A DNA stretch of 64,000 nucleotides, taken from assembly GCA_947252645.1 (NCBI GenBank), contig CAMXWF010000013.1:15417-79416 (forward strand), in the 5' to 3' direction. A model generated the notes under the pieces. The model searched no databases and was not told where the DNA came from. It worked only from the letters and a program-made list of their open reading frames with translations. This document shows, in pieces, positions 18,813 to 27,883 of the stretch; the first letter of the stretch is position 1, and each line of letters opens with the position of its first letter. The translations under genes were made by a program, and so were the position numbers. The DNA comes from an uncultured Bacteroidia bacterium (GTDB taxonomy: Bacteria > Bacteroidota > Bacteroidia > Bacteroidales > CAJPTX01).

Positions 18813-18841
18813 CACAGGGAGGATCACACAACACAACGACC

Positions 18842-19225
18842 ATGAGATGCCAACGGTGCGGGAGAGAACAGGACGATAATGCGCGCTATTGTAACCAATG
18901 CGGAGCCTCACTCGAGCAGAACTACCGTATCCCCATGAACGGCCCCGATGAGCAACCCACGCCCCCACCAAACTACCTATGGCAGGCCGTGGCGGTAACC
19001 ATCCTCTGCTGCCTCCCCTTCGGCATCGTGGGCATCATATACGCCTCAAAAGTCGACAGCTTATTCCTTGCAAGCCGCTACGCCGAGGCCAACAACGCCT
19101 CACGGCAAGCCAAGACATGGACCATCGTGAGCCTCTGCACTGGCCTGGTCGGCGTGTTGATCTACGCCGTCATCGTGGCTCTTGGCATCCTCTCCGATAC
19201 CTCCTTGTTCGACTTCCTTCGTTGA
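18842..19225 (+). CDS. Zinc-ribbon CD225/dispanin-like membrane protein
   Basis: 127 residues. It starts with a zinc ribbon, CQRCGRE at 3-9 and CNQCGAS at 17-23 (CxxC-x10-CxxC). Two membrane helices follow, the first in AVAVTILCCLPFGIVGIIYA with the conserved short loop ASKVDSLFLASRYAEA, as in bacterial CD225/dispanin proteins. Inner-membrane location. Function in bacteria is not established. It is followed 13 bp later by a DUF2752 gene, a pairing often seen in Bacteroidetes. Confidence 0.85.
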   Translation: MRCQRCGREQDDNARYCNQCGASLEQNYRIPMNGPDEQPTPPPNYLWQAVAVTILCCLPFGIVGIIYASKVDSLFLASRYAEANNASRQAKTWTIVSLCTGLVGVLIYAVIVALGILSDTSLFDFLR

Positions 19226-19238
19226 TTAGCTCCGCCCA

Positions 19239-19673
19239 GTGAATAGCCCCAAAAGGCCACGGGGCTTAGACGCACACCGCGGGTCATCGTGGCTACTGGG
19301 CCTTGTGGGTCTAATTGTGCTAACTGCGGCCGTGCTGCTCTATAGCAGCGATAGACCGCAGATTGTCAGGCTCTACCTCCCTTGCCCGGTACACGCCATC
19401 ACCGGCTACAACTGCCCAGGCTGCGGCACTCAGCGCGCCATCCACTACTTGCTCAAGGGAAACCCTAAAGCAGCCTGGCAAGCCAATCCTCTCACCCTGA
19501 TTGCCATCCCCTACGCTGCGCTGGGAATTCTAGTGCAAATTCGTGGGCATAGAACCCAGTCCGCTCTGCTCCTATGGCTGCGGAAATACCTCTACGGGCT
19601 CTGGGCCGCATGGGGCTGGCTGACGGTAGCAATCATCTTCACCATCGTGCGCAACTTGGCCTCGCATGCCTAG
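19239..19673 (+). CDS. DUF2752 family membrane protein
   Basis: 144 residues from a GTG start. One N-terminal helix is followed by the family core CPVHAITGYNCPGCGTQRA (conserved CPGCG and following Arg), then NPLTLIAIPYAALGIL and a last helix. Function is unknown; the cysteine-rich core is the family hallmark. Same strand and 13 bp from the CD225-type gene, so probably one transcript. Confidence 0.88.
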   Translation: MNSPKRPRGLDAHRGSSWLLGLVGLIVLTAAVLLYSSDRPQIVRLYLPCPVHAITGYNCPGCGTQRAIHYLLKGNPKAAWQANPLTLIAIPYAALGILVQIRGHRTQSALLLWLRKYLYGLWAAWGWLTVAIIFTIVRNLASHA

Positions 19674-19939
19674 CCCGCGCGCTACGCACCGCCAAGCCCC
19701 ACAACGACCCCTCTCCTCCCCACGGTTTCCACCAGACCAGAAGTCCGAAAAAAACAAGGGCCAAGAGAAAATGGCGACAGCCCAACCAGCTCCATTTACC
19801 ACCTCAGCGAAAGACCTTGCATCAAGGCCAGGCGCTGCACCCGCAAGTTTTACCGAGATGCAAATCTGATTTGCCCTGCCACCCTCAGCGCGGGTAAGCC
19901 ATCACGAGAACACCAACAGCACCCGTGCTGCCCCCTACC

Positions 19940-21787
19940 CTAGCGAACCTGGATAGTCCATATCTGCTCGTAGCGGTTGCCCACCTGGTCCTCCGCCACC
20001 ACCTTGAGGCGATTAGAGCCCCGCGCTAGGCCCGATATGGCCCCACGATACTCCTTGAGCGGCGTGCCGTTAAGGGAATAATACAAGGCACGCACCCCCG
20101 TCATGGCATCCTGCGCAGAGAGGTAAACGGAGGCATCGGGCGGGTAGACCTCCTGTGGAGCGGACTGGGGATCTTGCGCCTGCAGCGTATCGCGACCTAC
20201 CGCCGAATCCCAGGCTTCCTGCGCATGGGCCACGCTGTCAAGCAGGCGCGGCGCCACGCTCACCAGATATGACACACTGGGCGGATCGCTATCGAGGAAA
20301 AAGCTAAAGGTCTTAATGTTGCGATTATTCACGTTGTCGTAGGCAAAGAGCTCCATGGTATGGCGCCCCGAAGCAATGCCCTCCAGGCTAAAGGGGGCAA
20401 CGTAATCCTTTTCCCATAGGTCGCCATCAATGGAATAAGCCAAGCGCTTGAGCCCCGATTCCTCATCCGACCCCGAAAGATTAACCAGCGACTTGGGGGA
20501 GAGGAAAAGCGTATCGTTCCGCGCAAAGCGCTCCCCTGTGACATCATAGTGAATAGAAGGCCCCGTGAGATCCACATAGATCTTGTCAACCTTCATGCGG
20601 TACTCGTAGAACTGCAGCTCATTGGAAGACTCTGTCCTGTTCTCCATGCTGTCGATAGAATAGTAGCGCACAATGTGCCAGCCCGGACGGCCTGGTAAGT
20701 AGAAGGGCTCATCGTAGGGAAGGAACTTATCACCGTCAATGGCATAGCGCACCTCCTTGACGCCCGCACGGTTATCCACTGCGGTAATCTTCATCTTGGT
20801 CCTCCCCGAGAAGTAGGTCTTGTCGCCTACGATATAGCGGTCGCCCAAGACATCCGAAATCGTTATTGGCGCCGTGATGTCTAGGAAGAACCTGTATACC
20901 TGGACTTCCTCCTTGTTCCCTATGAGATCCTCCGCGTAGAAATAGAGCGCATGGTTTCCGTCCTCTAGCCCCTTGAGCGGCACGCGAAAGGGCGGCTTAA
21001 CGGTAGCCCACGCCCCCGAATCGAGGCGGTAGAAGATAGCCTTTGTGCCCGAAGTTTCATCGTGAGCCGTAAGGAGAACCACCGAGTTGGCCGACAAGGT
21101 GTTGGAAGCCCCGAGATGCACCCCTGTGACAGTGGCCGTGGAGAGGGGCGCTAGCGTGTCGATAAGCAGGGGGAATTCGTGCGTGGCCTCCGTATTGCCC
21201 ACATGGTCGTAGGCGTAGAAATAGAGAGAGACTCGCCCCGTGGTGTCGGGAGTAAACGGGCCCCCATAAGGCAGCCATGTGAGCGAATCGAAGGAGTAGT
21301 AAATGGCCTCCACCCCAGCACCTCTATCAACTGCCTGCAAGGCAATTGTAGAGCGCGAGCCCAGAAGATGAACCCCCCGAGATTGAACCCTGCTATGGCT
21401 CAGCGTACACTGGGTAACGGGGGCGCGGCCATCAGCATACACAGGCCACAGGACATCCTGCTTGGGCTGCACATACTGCTTAGAAACTGGATCCACCGCC
21501 CAGCGCGTGCGTATCCAGTTAATTCCCTCTGTATCAAAGTAGATGGGGAGGCCATAGGCTGCATCGGGTGGCGTGGTCAAGCCGAAAACTGTATCATGGT
21601 GCGGCGTGGGGGAAAGGCTCACGTATATCGGGAGATTCTTGTTCCAGTAGAGCTTGCCAGACGCGGTATCTCGGTAGGGACAGGGCTTCCGTTCGGGTCG
21701 CTGAGCCCAAGCTGGCCAAGAAAAACCCACAAGGCAGGCGATCGTAAGCAACGCTATCAACGCAAGACCAGGAATGCGACAATGCAT
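19940..21787 (-). CDS. Secreted OmpL47-type beta-repeat protein
   Basis: 615 residues from the ATG at 21787, giving a clean signal peptide (LALIALLTIACLVGFSWPAWA). It contains at least five repeats of a roughly 100-residue module with YYS(F/L)D/YRLDSG, then a sentence like LYFYAYDHVGN and FFLD(S/T)xxP, the pattern of OmpL47/chitobiase-C-terminal-like Ig domains. Exported, probably envelope-associated; no T9SS tail is evident. It follows the SpoIIE phosphatase by 20 bp on the same strand. A binding or structural role is likely but not proven. Confidence 0.78.
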   Translation of the reverse strand: MHCRIPGLALIALLTIACLVGFSWPAWAQRPERKPCPYRDTASGKLYWNKNLPIYVSLSPTPHHDTVFGLTTPPDAAYGLPIYFDTEGINWIRTRWAVDPVSKQYVQPKQDVLWPVYADGRAPVTQCTLSHSRVQSRGVHLLGSRSTIALQAVDRGAGVEAIYYSFDSLTWLPYGGPFTPDTTGRVSLYFYAYDHVGNTEATHEFPLLIDTLAPLSTATVTGVHLGASNTLSANSVVLLTAHDETSGTKAIFYRLDSGAWATVKPPFRVPLKGLEDGNHALYFYAEDLIGNKEEVQVYRFFLDITAPITISDVLGDRYIVGDKTYFSGRTKMKITAVDNRAGVKEVRYAIDGDKFLPYDEPFYLPGRPGWHIVRYYSIDSMENRTESSNELQFYEYRMKVDKIYVDLTGPSIHYDVTGERFARNDTLFLSPKSLVNLSGSDEESGLKRLAYSIDGDLWEKDYVAPFSLEGIASGRHTMELFAYDNVNNRNIKTFSFFLDSDPPSVSYLVSVAPRLLDSVAHAQEAWDSAVGRDTLQAQDPQSAPQEVYPPDASVYLSAQDAMTGVRALYYSLNGTPLKEYRGAISGLARGSNRLKVVAEDQVGNRYEQIWTIQVR

Positions 21788-21807
21788 GCAAGGAGAAGGT
21801 TTAGGCA

Positions 21808-23706
21808 CTATGTGAGTCGGTAGCCCACAAGAAGCATATCGTCTATTTGCTCGGCGCCCGCCTGCCACTGCTCCATGCTGGCCGAAAGCTGCTGTTGCTG
21901 TTGCTGGGCAGACTGGCTGGAAAGCTTGCGCAGCAGGTCACGAAGCCGACTAGAGCCAAAGCGCACCCTATCAGGATTGAATTGATCCCCTAGACCATCG
22001 GAACACATATAGCACCACGTGGGCTCCTCGATGGTGACGACGTGTTCCTCTACCTTGTCGACACTCAGCGGGTAGCGCGAGTTCTGATGCCCAACATAGA
22101 AGCGTGAACCGCGGTAGTAATCGGCCCCCCGGCTATTGACCAGCAAGAGGCCATTGACTGCACCGCCGAAAATGAGCTGGTGCGCCCGATAGTCGTAGAT
22201 GGCTGCGCACAAATCCATGGAGTGACTCACCACCTCCTGCCCCACGTTGAGCAGGCTAAAGGCCTGGTCGAGCTCATCTACGATGCCTGCAATGGTAGTA
22301 ACCCTATGGTCGTAAATAGCCCTGTCGATTGTCAGCGAGCCCAGGATCGTCAGCAGCGCCCCGGGCACCCCATGCCCCGTGCAATCGGCCACCACCACCA
22401 GCGCCCGTCCATCCGGTAGCCTACGGAAAAAGTGAAAATCCCCAGAAACAATCTGGCAGGGGCGCGCAAAAACAAACGACTGGGGAAATAGATCATCGAG
22501 CGGAACGCTCTGGGTCAACACCGCGTCCTGGATCTTCTTGGCATAGCGCACGGAGGCCAAAATATCGTTGTTCTTGGCCTGTAGCTGCTCATGGGCAAGC
22601 TTGAGATCGAGGTTAGCCTGGGAGAGCGCCGCATTCTGCCGCTCTATGGTTCTAGCATGGGCTTGTATCTTACGGTTACTCAGCGTGCGATTACGCAAGA
22701 TGATGGAAACAGCCACCAAGATCAGCACCACGAAGAGCAGCAGGAATACCAAGGCCACGCGGGCCAAACGTTGGCGCTTCACCTCCTCTTGTAGCAGCTT
22801 GTTCTTGTAGTGCTGCAGGTTGGCCTCTGCGTTGAGAAGGGCATTGAGCTTATGCTGCGAGGCAAGCGAGTCGAGCAGATAGCGCTGCTGGGTAGTCAAG
22901 TTAGAAATACTGTGGGCCTGCTGCTGGATCTGCGAATGCTGGGAAGCGATCTCCAGCTCACTATTGAGGTTGCGCAGCCTGAGGTTCTCCTCCTCTAGCC
23001 GCTGCTGGGCAAGCTGCTGCTGGTAGGTGGAAACCTCCTTCTGCGTGATATGCTCATTGAAGGTGCGGTAGAACTCAAAGTAGTACATCGCCTTCTTGGC
23101 ATCGCCAGCCTTCTGGTATGTCTCCGCAAGCATACCGTAAACACTACGCATCTGCACCTCATCGTTCGACTCCCGGCTAATGGAAAGAGCCTCCTCTAGA
23201 CGCTCTACCGAAAGCGTATAGCGCTGGAGATGATTGAGCGCAATAGACTCATTGACCAAGGCCGATATAATGCTTTCTGCCTTGCCCTCCGCACGGCGCA
23301 CCACCAAGGTTCTCTCAAAAAGCTCGAAAGCCCGCTGGTAGTCGCCCATATCGCTATAGATAAAGGCCAGGTTGCTATTTATGCCCGCAATGCCATTCTG
23401 GTTGCCAAGCTGCTCATTGAGCTCCAGCGAACGCTCAAAGTAGCGCACGGCCTCCGGGAGCTGGTTATGCTCCCAGTAGATCATGGCAGCCGCATCGAGC
23501 TGCCGACTGGCCTCCTTGAGGAAACCCGTACCCATGTGGACGGCGTAGAGGCTATCGTAGGAGAGAATACGAGCCGAATCGTTGCGCGACAGGGGAATGC
23601 GGTAGCCCTGCGCCCACAGGCCCACCGGGGCCGTGAGACACAAGACCAACAGGAACGCACGGACACAAGGCACTGAAAGACAGAACCCGCGGGAAAAGCA
23701 ACGCAT
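21808..23706 (-). CDS. TPR / transmembrane / SpoIIE-type PP2C phosphatase
   Basis: 632 residues from the ATG at 23706. Order: signal peptide or first helix (to ~30), several tetratricopeptide repeats (~60-240, e.g. AIYWEHNQLPEAVRYFERSL), a glutamine-rich coiled coil (~240-330), a membrane helix (RVALVFLLLFVVLILVAVSI), a second coiled coil, and a C-terminal SpoIIE phosphatase domain with SGDFHFFRRLPDGRALVVVA, DCTGHGVPGALLT and CSDGLGDQF, which hold the metal-binding aspartates. It would dephosphorylate Ser/Thr residues of a regulator in response to a periplasmic signal. Its open frame begins 2 bp after the arcA stop. Confidence 0.9.
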   Translation of the reverse strand: MRCFSRGFCLSVPCVRAFLLVLCLTAPVGLWAQGYRIPLSRNDSARILSYDSLYAVHMGTGFLKEASRQLDAAAMIYWEHNQLPEAVRYFERSLELNEQLGNQNGIAGINSNLAFIYSDMGDYQRAFELFERTLVVRRAEGKAESIISALVNESIALNHLQRYTLSVERLEEALSISRESNDEVQMRSVYGMLAETYQKAGDAKKAMYYFEFYRTFNEHITQKEVSTYQQQLAQQRLEEENLRLRNLNSELEIASQHSQIQQQAHSISNLTTQQRYLLDSLASQHKLNALLNAEANLQHYKNKLLQEEVKRQRLARVALVFLLLFVVLILVAVSIILRNRTLSNRKIQAHARTIERQNAALSQANLDLKLAHEQLQAKNNDILASVRYAKKIQDAVLTQSVPLDDLFPQSFVFARPCQIVSGDFHFFRRLPDGRALVVVADCTGHGVPGALLTILGSLTIDRAIYDHRVTTIAGIVDELDQAFSLLNVGQEVVSHSMDLCAAIYDYRAHQLIFGGAVNGLLLVNSRGADYYRGSRFYVGHQNSRYPLSVDKVEEHVVTIEEPTWCYMCSDGLGDQFNPDRVRFGSSRLRDLLRKLSSQSAQQQQQQLSASMEQWQAGAEQIDDMLLVGYRLT

Positions 23707-23731
23707 CGCAGAAGTGGGCAGATGCACCAAG

Positions 23732-24994
23732 CTACCAGTTCACCTTTTCCCGGATCACCGGCATGGTCATGCAACGAGCTCCACCACCACCCCGAGGCAG
23801 CTCACTGCCCTCTATCGTGATCACGCACTTCCCCTTTGCCGGTATGCTCGCCGACCCGCTCAGGATGTCCTCCGCCCGCAGAACCTCAAAGCCCTGACGG
23901 TTCAGCTGCGCAATGGTATGCGTATTGCGGGCATAGCCAAGGATCTGCCCCGGGGCAAAGGCAAAAAAGTTGGCCCCGCTGTGCCACTGCTCCCGCTCCT
24001 GGTGCCACGGATCGCCCGTCCCACCACAGATCACCGGCTTGAGCGAGAAGCCCAACGCATTGAGCGCATCCACAATGTTCTGCTCGTAGCGGAAGGTGGT
24101 CTTACCGTTAGGCAACACCTGCATGTGGATCGTACGGTACTGCGGCGAGTCGAGCAGCAAGGGAGAGTAGACCATGCAGGCATCCTGGTCGAGCAGGGTA
24201 AATACCATGTCGAGGTGGATGAAGGACTCCGGCGCATCGGGCAGCTCTTGGACAATGATATGCAGCGGCTGCTCTAGGCCCTGAGCCACCAGCTGATCCA
24301 CCAAGAAATCAATGCCCTGCGAGGAGGTGCGCATGCCCAAGCCGATGGCCAAGATGTCTTCCCGCACAATGTGGACATCGCCGCCCTCTATCCGTATCTG
24401 GCTGGCCAAGTGGTTGAGCGCAGGCTCGAATATGGGCGCGTGGACGGAGTCGGAGTGCGTGAAGATGCTCCGCATCACCATGGTCTCCCCGTAGCGCACC
24501 GGGCTAGCCATATTGCCTATTAGCACATGGTTGAACACCGACATGGAGGCATCGCGCGTGAAGTAGAGGTTGTAGAGCGGGGGAATGGCGTAGCGCTCCT
24601 CCCGGAGAAAGTTGGTGAGGCGGTTACGCGGAACGGGCACCCCCTCGATGAGCAGCTTCGCAAGCTTAGCGGCCGGCTCACTGAGCAGGCTCTCCAAGAG
24701 CCCCGGCAACTGCGGCGGGCAGAGCGCCTCGAGCAGCTCCCGCTTGGGCTCGGCCTTCTCCAGCACCTCCGTCAGCAGCTGCTCCACCTCGAAGGTCTGG
24801 CAACACTTGCTGAGAATAGACGAAAAGGCCTTGTACTCGTGCTGGGCAATGTTAAGGTTCAGAATATCGCTGTAGAGCGCCCGCGCGGCATCAGTCGGAC
24901 TCATGCTCTCCACCTCACGGGTGGGCGTGTGGAGTATCACCGCACCGAGCTTACCAAACTCAGAATTTACGTTGACTTGCAGCTGCTGTGTCAT
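23732..24994 (-). CDS. arcA: Arginine deiminase
   Basis: 420 residues, normal for the family. Seen motifs: YFTRDASMSV, EGGDVHIVRED, SFIHLDMVFTLLD (catalytic His and Asp) and the C-terminal GGGARCMTMPVIRE with the nucleophilic Cys. It hydrolyses arginine to citrulline and ammonia in the cytoplasm, giving acid tolerance and, with ornithine carbamoyltransferase and carbamate kinase, ATP. arcB and arcC are absent from this neighbourhood; instead it heads a minus-strand unit with the SpoIIE phosphatase and the OmpL47-type gene. Confidence 0.92.
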   Translation of the reverse strand: MTQQLQVNVNSEFGKLGAVILHTPTREVESMSPTDAARALYSDILNLNIAQHEYKAFSSILSKCCQTFEVEQLLTEVLEKAEPKRELLEALCPPQLPGLLESLLSEPAAKLAKLLIEGVPVPRNRLTNFLREERYAIPPLYNLYFTRDASMSVFNHVLIGNMASPVRYGETMVMRSIFTHSDSVHAPIFEPALNHLASQIRIEGGDVHIVREDILAIGLGMRTSSQGIDFLVDQLVAQGLEQPLHIIVQELPDAPESFIHLDMVFTLLDQDACMVYSPLLLDSPQYRTIHMQVLPNGKTTFRYEQNIVDALNALGFSLKPVICGGTGDPWHQEREQWHSGANFFAFAPGQILGYARNTHTIAQLNRQGFEVLRAEDILSGSASIPAKGKCVITIEGSELPRGGGGARCMTMPVIREKVNW

Positions 24995-25065
24995 AGAACA
25001 ATAGTTTAATCGGCTCGCGCGGGGCGTGCTGCGCGCACGCAGCAGGCATCCGCAAATCGCGCAGC

Positions 25066-26316
25066 CTAGAGCTTAAAGGCATCCCGAACCTGCTGGCCGT
25101 AATCTAGCTTCTCCCAGGCAAAGAAATCGGCCTTAGCTGTCGATGGCTTATCATCATACAGCAAGTCGACGCTGGCCTCATAGGGCGTACGACCAAAATG
25201 CCCGTAGGCCGCCGTGGGTAGGTAGATAGGCAGCTTGAGCCCCAAGCGTCGGACTATAGCCCCTGGTCTGAGATCAAAGAGACGACGAGCCACCTCGGCA
25301 ATCTCCCCATCCGACATGTCGACCTTGGCCGTGCCAAAAGTGTTGACCGCCACGCTCACCGGCTCGGCCACCCCGATGGCATAGGCCAGCTGCACCTGCA
25401 GGCTATCGGCCACCCCAGCCGCCACAAGGTTCTTGGCCATATGGCGCGCGGCGTAAGTGGCGCTCCTATCCACCTTAGACGAATCCTTACCCGAAAACGC
25501 ACCGCCCCCGTGGGCCGCCCGGCCACCATAAGTGTCCACGATGATCTTGCGCCCTGTGAGCCCCGTGTCACCATGGGGTCCCCCTACCACAAACTTGCCC
25601 GTGGGGTTAACCAACAGGCGAAAATCCTTCTCAAACAGCGGCCTTATCGCTGGCTCCAGGCGATCGAGCACCCGCGGGATGAGAATGGTTCGCACATCGT
25701 GGGCTATCTGGCGCTGCATCTTCTCATCGTCGGCAAACTCATCGTGCTGGGCGGAAATCACCAGCGTGTGCACCCGCAGGGGCTTGCCATCCTCGGCATA
25801 CTCCAAGGTCACCTGGCTCTTGGCATCGGGACGAAGGTAGGTCATGACCAAGCCCTCCCGGCGGATCTTCTCCAGCTCCATCAACAGCACATGCGCCAGC
25901 TCGATGGGCAGGGGCATATAGTCCTGCGTCTCCCTGCAGGCAAAGCCAAACATCATCCCCTGGTCGCCCGCGCCCTGGCTAAGCGGATCGGTACGCTCCA
26001 CGCCGCGGATGATATCGGGCGACTGCTCGTGGATGGACGAAAGAACCCCACAGCTGCTGCCATCAAACATGTACTCCGCCTTGTCGTAGCCGATCTGGTG
26101 GATCACGCGCCGCGCTACCTGCTGCACGTCTACATAGCTCTTGGTGCGGATCTCTCCGCAAAGCACCACCAAGCCCGTGGTGACGAAAGTCTCGCAGGCC
26201 ACCTTGGCCTCAGCATCCCGGCGCAAAAACTCATCGAGGAGAGCATCGGAAATCTGATCCGCCACCTTATCTGGATGGCCCGAAGATACGCTCTCTGAAG
26301 TGAATAGGTAGGACAT
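25066..26316 (-). CDS. metK: S-adenosylmethionine synthetase
   Basis: 416 residues from MSYLFTSESVSSGHPDKVAD; an ATG three codons upstream is also possible, while the further upstream open frame is not coding-like. Motifs GAGDQGMMFG, GGPHGDTGLTGRKI and GGGAFSGKDSSKVDRSA are the family signatures for ATP, methionine and metal binding. It makes S-adenosylmethionine from ATP and methionine. A full Bacteroidetes promoter precedes it, so it appears to be monocistronic. Confidence 0.96.
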   Translation of the reverse strand: MSYLFTSESVSSGHPDKVADQISDALLDEFLRRDAEAKVACETFVTTGLVVLCGEIRTKSYVDVQQVARRVIHQIGYDKAEYMFDGSSCGVLSSIHEQSPDIIRGVERTDPLSQGAGDQGMMFGFACRETQDYMPLPIELAHVLLMELEKIRREGLVMTYLRPDAKSQVTLEYAEDGKPLRVHTLVISAQHDEFADDEKMQRQIAHDVRTILIPRVLDRLEPAIRPLFEKDFRLLVNPTGKFVVGGPHGDTGLTGRKIIVDTYGGRAAHGGGAFSGKDSSKVDRSATYAARHMAKNLVAAGVADSLQVQLAYAIGVAEPVSVAVNTFGTAKVDMSDGEIAEVARRLFDLRPGAIVRRLGLKLPIYLPTAAYGHFGRTPYEASVDLLYDDKPSTAKADFFAWEKLDYGQQVRDAFKL

Positions 26317-26376
26317 GGTACGCATCGCTTTGTCGCGGCCGCCACCCCATTGCGGCGGCCCAATCCCGTTAGGCCG

Positions 26377-26407
26377 CAAAGTTAAGCATTGCCTAAACAA
26401 ACGCAAA
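26377..26407 (-). promoter_or_regulatory. metK promoter (TTTG-N19-TAACTTTG)
   Basis: On the minus strand, TTTG (26407-26404) is followed after 19 bp by TAACTTTG (26384-26377), an exact match to both elements of the Bacteroidetes housekeeping promoter. It lies about 60 bp upstream of the metK ATG. Confidence 0.85.
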
Positions 26408-26769
26408 AACACCTCGCCCGGCCATGAGGCACACCGGGCGATTTTCAGCATAGCTCCTGCCTGGGTACTGTCGAGGGCTCGTTCAAGGCCCCAGTAGAGC
26501 GTGGCCCTGCCCTGGAAGTCCTGCACGGGGGCGGGAAGCCTACCTGCGCAGGCCAAGACTAGCGCGCCGCACGAATTGCCCCGAGAGGCCAACGCAGCAA
26601 GCCGCACCACTGGACAGCGCCACGGCTGGGCAAACACGCCACAACAACGCCTCCTGCTTATCCATGGACTCGCACTATGGAAGTCCCTCTACGCCAATGT
26701 AGCATAATTGGTACAAAGGTCCCAAGGCGCACAAGGCCCACAACCGCCCTGCGTATGGGGAATTATCGC

Positions 26770-26777
26770 TACCTTCG
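26770..26777 (+). promoter_or_regulatory. Probable -7 box (TACCTTCG) of rfbA
   Basis: Seven of eight positions fit TAnnTTTG, 98 bp before the rfbA ATG; no -33 element is clear. Confidence 0.35.
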
Positions 26778-26875
26778 TAGGGGAATGCAGCGGCGTGCGG
26801 CGCACCTAGGGCCCCCACGGGGTCAAGTGGTAGCCCAGTAGGCCCCTACGCAGCAGCCCAATAGGACAACACCCC

Positions 26876-27736
26876 ATGAAAGGCATCATCCTCGCCGGTG
26901 GATCAGGCACGCGGCTTTACCCCATGACCCTGGCCGTCTCCAAACAGCTCCTGCCCGTCTACAATAAGCCCATGATCTACTACCCGCTCTCCGTGCTCAT
27001 GCTGGCCGGGCTACGGGACATTTTGATCATCAGCACCCCGCACGACCTACCGCTTTTTCGCCAACTCCTAGGCAACGGCGCGCAGCTGGGACTCCGCCTC
27101 GCCTACGCCGAGCAGCCCAAGCCGGAGGGGCTGGCCCAAGCCTTCATTATCGGCCGCGAATTCCTAGCAGGCCAGGCCGCTTGCCTAGTGCTGGGCGACA
27201 ACATCTTCTTTGGCCCAGGGCTGGGCTCGCAGCTCGAACGCTGCACCAGGATAGAAAAAGGCGCCAAAATCTTCGGGTACCAAGTCAGCGACCCTGGGCG
27301 CTACGGTATTGCCGAAATTGACCACCAGGGGCACGTGCTGAGCCTGGAAGAAAAACCAAAAAATCCTAAGTCCAACATCGCCGTCACAGGCCTCTACTTC
27401 TACGATGCCTCCGTGTCCACCCGGGCGGCGCAGCTGAAGCCCTCGGCCCGGGGAGAGCTTGAGATTACCGACCTCAACAAGGCCTACTTGGCCGACGGGC
27501 CACTCGACCTCGCGCTCCTACCACGGGGCACCGCCTGGCTCGACACCGGCACGCCCGAAAGCCTCCTGCAGGCCTCAAACTTCATCCAAGCCATTGAGAT
27601 GCGGCAAGGCCTACCTGTGGCCTGCCTAGAGGAGATAGCCTACCAGAAGCACTTCATCAACCGGCAGCAGCTCAACGCACGCATCGATGCCCTTGGGAGC
27701 TCCCCCTACGCAACCTTCCTCCGCAATCTTGAGTAG
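26876..27736 (+). CDS. rfbA: Glucose-1-phosphate thymidylyltransferase
   Basis: 286 residues. It starts MKGIILAGGSGTRLYPMTLA, the nucleotide-binding loop, and continues with SKQLLPVYNKPMIYYPLS, VLGDNIFFG (metal-binding Asp) and WLDTGTPESLL. Length and motifs match RfbA/RmlA, which makes dTDP-glucose for dTDP-rhamnose and related sugars. The other rml genes are not adjacent. Convergent with the serpin gene. Confidence 0.95.
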   Translation: MKGIILAGGSGTRLYPMTLAVSKQLLPVYNKPMIYYPLSVLMLAGLRDILIISTPHDLPLFRQLLGNGAQLGLRLAYAEQPKPEGLAQAFIIGREFLAGQAACLVLGDNIFFGPGLGSQLERCTRIEKGAKIFGYQVSDPGRYGIAEIDHQGHVLSLEEKPKNPKSNIAVTGLYFYDASVSTRAAQLKPSARGELEITDLNKAYLADGPLDLALLPRGTAWLDTGTPESLLQASNFIQAIEMRQGLPVACLEEIAYQKHFINRQQLNARIDALGSSPYATFLRNLE

Positions 27737-27883
27737 CCCAGCTAGGCACCACCGCACCACCCAGAGCCGTAGAACCAACCCACGCTTGCGCTACTAGCTC
27801 CCCACGAAGGGGGGCGGCTAGGCCTACACCTCCCTACCCCCCCCAGCACTCAACGCATCCTAAGCAAATCCACCCATCGTCGC

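Larger units (their letters stand above)
26326..26875. other. Intergenic region metK-rfbA, no gene seen
   Basis: About 550 bp between divergent metK and rfbA. It holds a complete metK promoter near its left end and a weak rfbA -7 box near its right end. The short open frames inside are arginine/proline-rich and coding-unlike. I see no tRNA, riboswitch or terminator. Confidence 0.6.

Noticed and set aside
25020..25065. Hairpin TGCTGCG-TGCG-CGCAGCA between metK and arcA
   Set aside because: No T-tract on either strand, so not called as a terminator.
26317..26637. Upstream extension of the metK open frame
   Set aside because: Not conserved in the family, spans the metK promoter, and MSYLFTSESV is the normal start.
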